Assembly (NCBI GenBank): GCA_947593895.1
Contig: CANQDY010000061.1
Location: 1 to 7,600 of the forward strand
Direction of reading: 5' to 3'
Origin: an uncultured Bacilli bacterium
GTDB lineage: Bacteria > Bacillota_I > Bacilli_A > RFN20 > CAG-449
Length of the DNA stretch: 7,600 nucleotides
Each line of letters opens with the position of its first letter. The stretch's first letter is position 1. Under the pieces are notes generated by a model. It searched no databases. It was not told the origin of the DNA and was given only the letters and a program-made list of their open reading frames with translations. Positions 1-6,694 of this stretch are shown piece by piece. Made by a program: the position numbers and the translations under genes.

Positions 1-1607
1 CCATCGCTTTTTAACCCAAATGTGTAGGTGGGTAAGGTATGAACCTGAATGACATCTTTCCATGAATCAACTTTGCATACACCACTATAATCAGTGCCAC
101 ATGCAACAACAGTGTTATCGTTTTTTAAGCCGACAATATGGATTCCAATCCATTCTCCATATGATAATGATACCATCTTAATATCGCTCCAAGTCAAAAT
201 TGTTTCTGAATATCTGTTATCATCATCTAAATAATAAACTTTACCATCTACACTAACACCTGCAACATAATAGTAATAATACGTGTTATCAGAATCATAT
301 GGAGAATAAGTACTTTCAGCAATATCAAAGTTAACGATATTCTTCCAATTCTTGATTTCTTTTAAAACTTTATTATTACTCGATGAAGTATGAACAATTG
401 TTCCATCAGCTTTTAAACCAAAAACAATATCTCCAACACTATAAATTTGAACAATATTTTTCCATCCCTTAACTTTGTTTTTTAGTGAAGATTTACCTTC
501 AACATGTACCCTTCCATCAGAACCTAAACCAATAATAGTATCACTAGTCATAGCTAGATAAGTTATATTTTTCCAAGACAAAAAATCTATATATTCATGC
601 TCTTTTTTGTTTAATTGCTCTCCAATTAATGAGCCATCTTTTTTTATGGCCACCATATAATCATTAGACATTGCTATCGTTTGAGAAACAACATAATCAT
701 TCCATAGTAACTCTTTACTTCTTTGGTATTCTTCAAAATTATTTATACTTCCAAATAAGAATCCTGCTTCATGCAACTTACCTTCGGAAATTAATATTTC
801 ACCTTGTGATCTTTTTAAATAAGTTTGTGAATCTTTATAATTACCCGCTTTTTCAAATTGTTCAATAGCTAAATTATATTCCTTATTTTCGTATAACAAT
901 ATACCTTTTTTATAAAAATCAACTGGATAAATTGATAATCTCCAATACAACAATCCTCCACAGATAATTAAAGCAAAAATAGAAGTAATTAAGATTGATT
1001 TATTACGTTTATAATTAGGATGTGTTATTAAATATTTTCTTTTCTTCTCTTGTCTTATTTTTTTATTACGCTCACGATCATACTTTCTTTTTTCTTTTGG
1101 AGATAAAGAATTATACCACTTTTCAAATTTGATTTTTTCTTCGATTTTTTTTCTGATTTCTGCTTCTTTTCTTCTTCTTTCTGCCTCTTGTTTTTGCCTT
1201 CTTTCCTCTTCTTCTCTCTTAAATTTTTCTTCTTTCTCTTTAGTTTTCCTTTTTTGCTCGGCCTCTTCCCAAACTTTTCTTTCCTCTTCTTCTTTTTTTC
1301 TTTGCTCTTGTTCAAATTTTTGCTGTTTTGCTTTAGCTTCTTCTTTTTTTAAGATATCTTCACGAAGTATTTGAGGATTAGTTTTAGCAATAAATTGATT
1401 AACTTGATCCAAATGTTCAAGTAAAAAATCCTTCGCATTATTAATCTTTTTAAAGTAAATATCATCTTCAAAAATTTGTCGATCAGGATGAAACTTCATC
1501 GCTAATTCACGGAATCGACCTTTAATTTCTTTATCACTCAACATATGATCTATATTATCAAAATTCAAATCCCTTAAGCTAATAACTATTATTGTTTCAA
1601 AATCCAT
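1..1607 (-). CDS. Membrane-anchored J-domain protein with TPR-like and RCC1-like repeats (3' end outside window)
   Basis: The open frame runs off the left edge; 535 codons are present. Start ATG at 1607 follows a GAGGT Shine-Dalgarno by about 6 bases. Residues 1-65 form a J domain with HPD at 40-42 (KFHPDR) and a following helix FKKINNAKDFL, so it should stimulate a DnaK-type Hsp70. Residues about 85-195 are a Lys/Glu/Arg-rich coiled coil. Residues about 204-223 are a single hydrophobic span. Residues 231-300 look like TPR helices (YNLAIEQFEKAGNYKDS). From about 305 onward come repeats of the RCC1 beta-propeller type, with recurring WKNI / WKDV and GLKxDG motifs (GLGSDG, GLKADG, GVSVDG, GLKSDG). 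The strongly basic N-terminal side suggests the J domain is cytoplasmic and the propeller extracytoplasmic (inference). There is no J-protein Gly/Phe or zinc-finger region, so this is a type III J protein, not DnaJ. Function and client are unknown. Confidence 0.85.
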   Translation of the reverse strand, partial: MDFETIIVISLRDLNFDNIDHMLSDKEIKGRFRELAMKFHPDRQIFEDDIYFKKINNAKDFLLEHLDQVNQFIAKTNPQILREDILKKEEAKAKQQKFEQEQRKKEEEERKVWEEAEQKRKTKEKEEKFKREEEERRQKQEAERRRKEAEIRKKIEEKIKFEKWYNSLSPKEKRKYDRERNKKIRQEKKRKYLITHPNYKRNKSILITSIFALIICGGLLYWRLSIYPVDFYKKGILLYENKEYNLAIEQFEKAGNYKDSQTYLKRSQGEILISEGKLHEAGFLFGSINNFEEYQRSKELLWNDYVVSQTIAMSNDYMVAIKKDGSLIGEQLNKKEHEYIDFLSWKNITYLAMTSDTIIGLGSDGRVHVEGKSSLKNKVKGWKNIVQIYSVGDIVFGLKADGTIVHTSSSNNKVLKEIKNWKNIVNFDIAESTYSPYDSDNTYYYYYVAGVSVDGKVYYLDDDNRYSETILTWSDIKMVSLSYGEWIGIHIVGLKNDNTVVACGTDYSGVCKVDSWKDVIQVHTLPTYTFGLKSD

Positions 1608-1747
1608 ATGTTACCTCACAAATATTAATGCTATTAAAAATTTTAATTTCAATAATCAACTAAAATAAAGTTCATCATTTTTTATTAATACTTTCAAATC
1701 AAATTCTAAATTATGATAAAATTCAAACAATCATTTTCATCAATTTA

Positions 1748-1777
1748 ATTATATAAATTAATTTCTAAATTTCACAA
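1748..1777 (-). promoter_or_regulatory. Candidate sigma-A promoter of the J-domain/RCC1 gene
   Basis: On the minus strand a perfect TATAAT (1748-1753) lies 18 bases downstream of TTGTGA (1772-1777), which matches four of six bases of TTGACA. It sits just past the terminator of the upstream alaS unit and about 140 bases before the ATG at 1607, so it would give a leader of roughly 130 bases. I see no convincing structure in that leader (1608-1747). AT-richness makes chance matches common, hence the moderate confidence. Confidence 0.5.
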
Positions 1778-1818
1778 GTAAAAGTAAAAGATTTTAACTG
1801 CATTGCTTTTATACTATT

Positions 1819-1847
1819 TAAAAAGTCATTCTATTGCAAGAACGACT
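1819..1847 (-). terminator. Rho-independent terminator after yrzB
   Basis: On the minus strand the arm AGTCGTTCT (1847-1839) pairs with AGAATGACT (1832-1824), giving nine base pairs including one G-U, with a six-base loop and then a short T run (1824-1820). It begins 11 bases past the yrzB stop codon, so it closes the alaS-ruvX-yrzB transcript. The T tract is short, so termination may be incomplete. Confidence 0.7.
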
Positions 1848-1857
1848 ATTTAATAAT

Positions 1858-2109
1858 TTAACTTTCTTTTTCATTTTGAAAATCCTCGATTACTTCATCT
1901 AATTCATCATATTCTTCATCTGAAGTAATATCTAATAAATTCCCCTTTTCATCAACAAAACATGCTAAAAGGTTATCTGGATCTTCATTATCATAGAATA
2001 CTACATAATTCTTATTAAATGTTTCACTATGATAAGTAAAATAAATATTTAATTTTTTTTGATTGCCATTTTCATCAACCATTACTATTGTTTCTAATTC
2101 TTTATCCAT
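1858..2109 (-). CDS. yrzB: DUF1292 family protein (YrzB-like)
   Basis: This is an 83-residue acidic protein with the DUF1292 pattern: an N-terminal MVDENGNQ turn, a central strand pair with NYVVFYDNED, then CFVDEKGNLLDI and an acidic C-terminal helix rich in Asp/Glu. The family is small and common in Firmicutes; its biochemical role is not established. The Shine-Dalgarno (AAAGTAGGT) overlaps the ruvX stop codon, and only 8 bases separate the two genes, so translation is probably coupled. Position as last gene of alaS-ruvX-yrzB matches the arrangement in Bacillus subtilis, which supports the name. There are no membrane segments or signal peptide, so it should be cytoplasmic. Confidence 0.88.
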   Translation of the reverse strand: MDKELETIVMVDENGNQKKLNIYFTYHSETFNKNYVVFYDNEDPDNLLACFVDEKGNLLDITSDEEYDELDEVIEDFQNEKES

Positions 2110-2117
2110 TTATTTAC

Positions 2118-2543
2118 CTACTTTCTTGTTGGAAGATACGCTTCTAAAATACATACTGCCGACATTTTATCAATTACTTTTTTTCTTTTATTTCTAGATA
2201 AATCAGCTTCTAATAAATACCTTGAAGCTTGCTTTGTCGTCCATCTTTCATCAACTAAAAATACCTTAACATCGGGTATTTCTTTTTCAATCATTTTCTT
2301 AAATGCCCGACACATTTTTGAATGATCCGATTCATCGCCAGACATATGTAAAGGTAAGCCTAAAGCAATTTCTTTGATATTATCGCGCTTACAATAAAAC
2401 TTTACTTTATCTAACGCAACTTTAAAATCTAATGATTCAAAACGAAAGTTTTCTACTCCACTTGCAATAACCCCCATTAAGTCTGATTCTGCAATACCTA
2501 ATGATTTTTCACCTAAATCTAATCCTAAAACTTTACCAATCAT
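2118..2543 (-). CDS. ruvX: RuvX/YqgF family Holliday junction resolvase-like nuclease
   Basis: At 141 residues this is the normal length for YqgF, an RNase H-fold protein linked to Holliday junction resolution and, in some bacteria, to 16S rRNA maturation. All family blocks are present: GLDLGEKSLGIAESD with the first acidic residue Asp9, GLPLHMSGDES (62-72), VDERWTT with Asp98/Glu99, and the C-terminal KKVIDKMSAVCILEAYL with Asp125. The usual DERLTT reads DERWTT here, a mild variation that leaves the acidic residues intact. The start ATG at 2543 lies one base after the alaS stop. Its AAGGAA Shine-Dalgarno is inside the last alaS codons, so it is translationally coupled to alaS. Confidence 0.95.
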   Translation of the reverse strand: MIGKVLGLDLGEKSLGIAESDLMGVIASGVENFRFESLDFKVALDKVKFYCKRDNIKEIALGLPLHMSGDESDHSKMCRAFKKMIEKEIPDVKVFLVDERWTTKQASRYLLEADLSRNKRKKVIDKMSAVCILEAYLPTRK

Positions 2544-2544
2544 C

Positions 2545-5124
2545 TTATAATTCCTTTCTTAGAAGATTAAATGCCTCTTGTACTTTTGAAGGATCTTTTC
2601 CTCCACCTTGAGCAACATCTTTTCTTCCACCGCCTGAACCTAAACAAACTGTGGTGACTTTTTTAATTATTGTTCCAGCTTGGTAAAGATCTTGTAAATC
2701 TGCACTAACTGAGCAAATAAATGAAACTTTATCGGATAAGCAATTTGCTAATACAACAATTGAATTATTATAAGCGACTTTTAATGAGTCAAATAGTTTA
2801 TCAAACATATCTTTATCGTAATTATTAACCATCTTTAATAATACTTTTTTACCTTTAATATCTTCAAATTCACTTAAAATCATCTTTGATTCAAAATTTG
2901 AAACTTTTTGAGTTAACTCACTAATTTGTCTTTTCAAAGTAATATTATCACTAATTAAATTTTTTATTTTTGAAGTGGTATCAAAGATTCCTGAGGTCTT
3001 AACAATTTCAGAAATTCCTTGCAAAATAATTTCTTTTTGCTTCAAATAATCATATGCATCAATTCCGGTTTTTCCTTCAATTCTTCGAATTCCGGAAGCA
3101 ATTGATTCTTCATAACAAATGACAAACAATCCAATTTCTCTAGTATTAGATACATGTGTTCCTCCACAGAATTCGATACTTTCACTTCCCATATCAACTA
3201 CTCTAACATAGTCGCCATATTTTTCATCAAATAAAGCCATCGCATTAAGTTTTTTTGCTTCTTCAAGAGGTAAAACTTTAGTATCAACCACTAATCCTCG
3301 ACTAATATATTCGTTAACTAATTTTTCAACTTGATTAATTTGAATTTGAGTCAACTTCTCATAGTGAGAAAAATCAAATCTTACCATCGTATCTGAAACA
3401 TACGATCCTTCTTGTTGAACATGATTACCTAAAACACTTTGCAATGCCTTTTGAAGTAAGTGTGTTGCACTATGATTTTTGGTAATCTTATTTCTTCTAT
3501 TTACGTCAATTTTTAATGTAAATACATCATTTAAAAAAATTTTTCCATATTGAACTTTAACACTATGAAGATTTTGTTTATGAACTGATTTATTTACATT
3601 AATTACTTCTGCAGAACAATTTGCATTTTCAATAATTCCTATATCGGCAATTTGACCACCGCTTGTAGCGTAGAAATTAGTTTTATCAAATACTACATCA
3701 CCTTCATCTTCGATATAATCAACCTTTTCTCCATCTTTAAACAATCCAATTACCTTAGCCTTCATTTCTGAAGTATTAAAATAAACAAATTCACTTGGCT
3801 TTGTAAATTCTAATAAATCTTTTGACTGTTTATTAAATGATTGTAAATCACCACGGGCATTTCTCGCTCTTTCTTTTTGCTTTTCCATTTCAAATTTGAA
3901 ATCTTCAAAATTGACACTTTTATTCTGCTCTTCACAAATTTCCCTTGTAAGTTCGATTGGAAAACCATAGGTATCATATAATTTAAAAGCATCTTCACCA
4001 CTTAAAATTGAACTATTATCTAAAATTTTTCTAAGCATTTGTTCACCAGTATTTAAAGTTAAAGCAAATTTATCTTCCTCTGCTTTAATCATTTTCATAA
4101 CTCGGTCTTTCTTTTCCATTAAGTAGGGATAGAAATCTTTCATTACATCACAAACAGTAGGAACTAAATCACTCAAGAAAGGACGATTAATTCCAATATT
4201 TTTACCATATCTAACCGCACGTCTTAATATTCTTCTTAAAACATAACCTCTTCCTTCATTAGAAAACATTGCTCCATCAGCTAAGGCGAAAGTACAAGTT
4301 CTAATATGGTCGCTGATAACACGATAAGCCATCTTATATTTACCTTCATATTTTTCTTTTGCAATTTTTTCTACCTCAAGAATATATGGATAGAATAAAT
4401 CAGTCTCAAAGTTAGTTTCGGTTCCTTGTAAAACGCAACAAAATCTTTCAAGCCCAGCACCAGTATCAATATTTTTTGAAGGAAGCTCTTTATAATCCTT
4501 ACGACTAACACCTTCAACTGAATTATAGGTTGAGAAAACAATATTCCAAATTTCAATGTAACGGTCATTTTCAATATCATCTTTTAATAAATTGATTCCT
4601 AAATGATCCGGATCATATTTATCTCCACGATCAAAGAAAATTTCACTATCTGGTCCACATGGTCCTTCACCAATTTCCCAAAAGTTATCAACACCACATT
4701 TAATCCAAAGATCTTGAGTTAATGTATCATCTGGATAAACAGTAATATAAAGTAAATTTTTATCAATTCCAAAATAATCTGGGCTTGTTAATAATTCAAA
4801 TGCCCAAGGTATTACTTCATCACGGAAATAATCACCGATTGAAAAATTACCCATCATTTCAAAAAAGGTATGATGTCTGGCAGTTTTTCCAACATTATCA
4901 ATATCATTAGTTCTAATCGCTTTTTGAACATTAGTAATACGATTATGTGGTGATATTTCACTTCCGTCAAAATATTTTTTTAAAGCTGCAACACCAGCAT
5001 TAATCCAAAGTAAAGTTGGATCATTATGTGGGATTAAACTTGCGCTTGGCTCAATATAATGACCCTTAGATTCAAAAAATTTCAACCAAGTATTTCTAAT
5101 TTCATTCGATGTCATTTTTCTCAT
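2545..5124 (-). CDS. alaS: Alanine--tRNA ligase
   Basis: AlaRS charges tRNA-Ala and edits mischarged Ser/Gly-tRNA. Starting at the ATG at 5124 (MRKMTSNEIR) it has 859 residues, close to the family norm of about 870-880. This start is preferred over a TTG at 5145 because GGAGAAG lies 7 bases before it. The class II catalytic domain covers about residues 1-230, with RHHTFFEMMGNFSIGDYF (83-100), GPCGPDSEIFFD (154-165) and GAGLERF (222-228). The tRNA-binding helical domain follows, with GRGYVLRRILRRAVRYG (291-307). The editing domain carries the zinc-site set His551, His555 (HSATH), Cys653 and His657 (CGGTH). A coiled linker leads to a C-Ala/DHHA1 domain ending in the Gly-rich motif GSGGGRKD (829-836). 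All key residues are present. It is the first gene of its unit and is controlled by the T-box in front of it. Confidence 0.98.
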   Translation of the reverse strand: MRKMTSNEIRNTWLKFFESKGHYIEPSASLIPHNDPTLLWINAGVAALKKYFDGSEISPHNRITNVQKAIRTNDIDNVGKTARHHTFFEMMGNFSIGDYFRDEVIPWAFELLTSPDYFGIDKNLLYITVYPDDTLTQDLWIKCGVDNFWEIGEGPCGPDSEIFFDRGDKYDPDHLGINLLKDDIENDRYIEIWNIVFSTYNSVEGVSRKDYKELPSKNIDTGAGLERFCCVLQGTETNFETDLFYPYILEVEKIAKEKYEGKYKMAYRVISDHIRTCTFALADGAMFSNEGRGYVLRRILRRAVRYGKNIGINRPFLSDLVPTVCDVMKDFYPYLMEKKDRVMKMIKAEEDKFALTLNTGEQMLRKILDNSSILSGEDAFKLYDTYGFPIELTREICEEQNKSVNFEDFKFEMEKQKERARNARGDLQSFNKQSKDLLEFTKPSEFVYFNTSEMKAKVIGLFKDGEKVDYIEDEGDVVFDKTNFYATSGGQIADIGIIENANCSAEVINVNKSVHKQNLHSVKVQYGKIFLNDVFTLKIDVNRRNKITKNHSATHLLQKALQSVLGNHVQQEGSYVSDTMVRFDFSHYEKLTQIQINQVEKLVNEYISRGLVVDTKVLPLEEAKKLNAMALFDEKYGDYVRVVDMGSESIEFCGGTHVSNTREIGLFVICYEESIASGIRRIEGKTGIDAYDYLKQKEIILQGISEIVKTSGIFDTTSKIKNLISDNITLKRQISELTQKVSNFESKMILSEFEDIKGKKVLLKMVNNYDKDMFDKLFDSLKVAYNNSIVVLANCLSDKVSFICSVSADLQDLYQAGTIIKKVTTVCLGSGGGRKDVAQGGGKDPSKVQEAFNLLRKEL

Positions 5125-5146
5125 TTTTTTCTTCTCCGTAAACAAT

Positions 5147-5191
5147 AAAAAAAGTACCTTAAACAGGAACGATTTCTCGCGGTACCATCCT
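5147..5191 (-). terminator. T-box antiterminator and competing terminator
   Basis: Antiterminator (5165-5191): AGGA pairs with TCCT and GCGA with TCGT around a GAAA loop, leaving TGGTACC bulged as the family requires. Terminator (5147-5170): GTTCCT pairs with AGGTAC (one U-U mismatch) around GTTTA and runs straight into seven Ts (5147-5153). The arm GTTCCT is used in both, so the two structures exclude each other. GTACC at 5181-5185 can also pair with GGTAC at 5154-5158 as an alternative terminator stem that would hide the tRNA-binding bulge. The terminator stem is weak by itself. Confidence 0.85.
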
Positions 5192-5341
5192 GATTCAATT
5201 TATTACAAATTGCTCTTAATTAAACTTTAACGCAGTTAACGTTGGGATTAGCCAAAATCTAGAAAGGAGCCCATTAAATATTTATTTGCTTTTCCACCAG
5301 CCAAGCAATCTCTAAAAATAACTATTTAATTTCTTTTTCAT
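5147..5341 (-). promoter_or_regulatory. T-box leader (tRNA-Ala riboswitch) controlling alaS
   Basis: The leader between promoter and alaS carries the T-box consensus AGGATGGTACCGCG on the minus strand, whose TGGTACC bulge should pair with the acceptor end of uncharged tRNA-Ala. Upstream, a compact Stem I can be drawn: 5323-5330 pairs with 5273-5280 (8 pairs), 5317-5321 with 5282-5286, and 5303-5307 with 5287-5291, closing a loop that contains the familiar GGTGG; an AGAGA element is bulged on the 5' side. A basal AGAAA/TTTCT helix (5330-5334 with 5261-5265) leaves the seven bases GGGCTCC unpaired; the Ala codon GCT at 5268-5270 in this bulge is the likely specifier. The T-box element is seen directly. 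The Stem I fold and the specifier are my pairing by eye. Confidence 0.9.
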
Positions 5342-5355
5342 TATCGATTGACTTA

Positions 5356-5384
5356 ATTATACACATCTCAATTCTAATTTTAAA
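5356..5384 (-). promoter_or_regulatory. Promoter of the alaS T-box transcript
   Basis: A perfect TATAAT (5356-5361 on the minus strand) lies 17 bases after TTTAAA (5379-5384), a four-of-six match to TTGACA. Transcription would start near 5349, shortly before the first T-box helix, which is the placement expected for a T-box leader. The stretch 5385-5417 between this promoter and the aldolase stop is AT-rich and shows no clear terminator, so read-through from upstream is possible. Confidence 0.75.
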
Positions 5385-5417
5385 TAATTTTAATTAAAAG
5401 GAATAATTATTAATGTT

Positions 5418-6257
5418 CTATAATAAATCAAATGAAGTATTTTTCGTGCTTATTGGAAGTAAAGGTAAGCGCAAATTCATCGATGGATGATTCTTTTTCT
5501 TTAACAATGTCTTAATTCCAATTGGATTAGGATAGGCAAAAATAATTTCACACGCTAATTTTAAATAACTTACACTGATTTGATTTGTAAAACCAATTTG
5601 ATAATCTTCAATAATTTCTTTCATTATTTTCCCAAAAATAATTGAAATAACTGAAATATATCCATCAACATTGCACTCTAAACCTTCGTAAAAATAACTA
5701 TCTTCACCTAGATAAACTAAAAAGTTTGGAAAATTAGTCTTCAGAAGCTTTAACAAATTGAAGTCCGAAGAACATTCTTTAATTCCAATAATGTTTGAAG
5801 AAGATTTAATTAATTTTCTTAAAATGAAATATGAAATATTAGTTCCTGTTCTAGAACTAACATTATAGATAATAATCTTTTTTGGAAATACATACTTTGC
5901 TAACTCTTTAAAATATACAAAAAGTCCCTCTTGAGTTGGTCTAACATAAAATGGAGTTACAATTAAAAAAGTGTCAAAATTTAGATTCTTTACTAAATCT
6001 ATCTCCTCCTTTGCTTTTTCAAAGGACATTTGATTAATTGGATAAATGCATGGAAGTGAGGTATGTTCCAAAACATACTTAAAATATTCTATCTTTTCAT
6101 CTTGAGATAAAAGTGTCCCTTCTCCTGTTGTTGAGCCAACCACTAAAGCATCATTACAATTATCTTTAGCAAGAATTAATAATTTATCAACTTCTTGATA
6201 ATCAATATGATTATTATCATCAAATGGAGTTACTAAAGCGTTAATTATTTTTTTCAA
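5418..6257 (-). CDS. dapA: DapA-like class I aldolase (4-hydroxy-tetrahydrodipicolinate synthase / N-acetylneuraminate lyase family)
   Basis: This 279-residue protein is a pyruvate-dependent (beta/alpha)8 aldolase of the DHDPS/NAL family, slightly short for the family's usual 290 or so. Visible signatures are GSTTGEGTL (41-49, pyruvate-binding Thr43/Thr44), TPFYVRPTQEGL (101-112) with Tyr104, YNVSSRTG (131-138) with Tyr131 and Arg136, GIKECS (158-163) with the Schiff-base Lys160, and the C-terminal NLRLPLLP (261-268). Arg136 in the YNVxxRTG context favours DHDPS over neuraminate lyase, so lysine/diaminopimelate synthesis is the best guess. One oddity is that the usual Ala-Gly-x-Gly-Ser-Asn block after strand 3 reads IYPINQMSF (71-79). 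The start is TTG at 6257, with AGGTGAT six bases upstream and an in-frame TAA immediately before it. No other lysine-pathway gene is in the window, so the exact substrate stays open. Confidence 0.85.
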   Translation of the reverse strand: MKKIINALVTPFDDNNHIDYQEVDKLLILAKDNCNDALVVGSTTGEGTLLSQDEKIEYFKYVLEHTSLPCIYPINQMSFEKAKEEIDLVKNLNFDTFLIVTPFYVRPTQEGLFVYFKELAKYVFPKKIIIYNVSSRTGTNISYFILRKLIKSSSNIIGIKECSSDFNLLKLLKTNFPNFLVYLGEDSYFYEGLECNVDGYISVISIIFGKIMKEIIEDYQIGFTNQISVSYLKLACEIIFAYPNPIGIKTLLKKKNHPSMNLRLPLLPISTKNTSFDLL

Positions 6258-6306
6258 TTAAATCACCTATTTTAATATATGAATAAAAGTCATATAAGTG
6301 ATTTAA
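6258..6306 (-). promoter_or_regulatory. Hairpin covering the aldolase ribosome binding site
   Basis: In the minus-strand message TTAAATCAC (6306-6298) pairs perfectly with GTGATTTAA (6266-6258), and inside it TATATGA (6296-6290) pairs with TCATATA (6282-6276) around a seven-base loop. The 3' arm contains most of the AGGTGAT Shine-Dalgarno and ends right before the TTG start. It follows the DUF1294 stop codon by three bases and has no T run, so it looks like a translational gate or spacer structure more than a terminator. The function is inferred. Confidence 0.5.
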
Positions 6307-6309
6307 AAC

Positions 6310-6588
6310 TTACCCTAATTTCTTATAATAAAATAACAAAAAAAATAATATTTGAAATGCTAAGCAAATTAAATTAATAATCCAATATGTTTTCGAACGA
6401 ATTTTATATCTAAATATTAGCATGGCAAATATTGCACCCAATGAACCAAACAAAACACCTGAATATAACATCACACTTTCTGAAATAAGACATCTTTCAA
6501 ACACTTCACTTTTATAATTCGTTGCATATAATCCAAATGATATAAAACTCATTACCGCAATAATGATTAAGTAAACCATCCAATCCAT
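6310..6588 (-). CDS. DUF1294 family small membrane protein
   Basis: This 92-residue protein has three hydrophobic segments: residues about 4-22, 41-60 and 67-87. The pattern FxLYATNYKSEVFERCLISE, then a Gly-rich span (SGVLFGSLGAIFAMLIFRYKIRSK split across 43-66), follows DUF1294 proteins. The family motif Arg-His-Lys near the second span reads Arg-Tyr-Lys here, and the usual Asp-Lys after the first span is Asn-Tyr-Lys. The family's function is unknown; it is a membrane protein. Start ATG at 6588 has GGGAG seven bases upstream. The aldolase gene follows after 52 bases with no terminator seen, so the two are probably co-transcribed. Confidence 0.8.
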   Translation of the reverse strand: MDWMVYLIIIAVMSFISFGLYATNYKSEVFERCLISESVMLYSGVLFGSLGAIFAMLIFRYKIRSKTYWIINLICLAFQILFFLLFYYKKLG

Positions 6589-6694
6589 TAAATTACTCCC
6601 TAATTTTAAATAATAGTATCAAGATTAAATGCAAAAAAAATCTAATAAAAAAAACTAACAATACAAAGAATTTACCGATTAAAAAAAATAATTT

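Noticed and set aside
671..868. Plus-strand 65-codon frame
   Set aside because: Antisense to the TPR/RCC1 part of the J-domain gene; no Shine-Dalgarno and no family pattern.
1055..1374. Lys/Glu-rich minus-strand frame and Ser/Phe-rich plus-strand frame here
   Set aside because: Both are out-of-frame readings of the purine-rich coiled-coil part of the J-domain gene, whose own frame is open across the whole stretch and has clear domains on both sides.
3810..4580. Two minus-strand frames of 63 and 69 codons inside alaS
   Set aside because: Shadow frames within the alanyl-tRNA synthetase coding sequence.
5125..5145. Upstream TTG start giving alaS seven extra residues
   Set aside because: The extra codons cover the GGAGAAG Shine-Dalgarno of the ATG at 5124, and the added residues are not part of the AlaRS fold.
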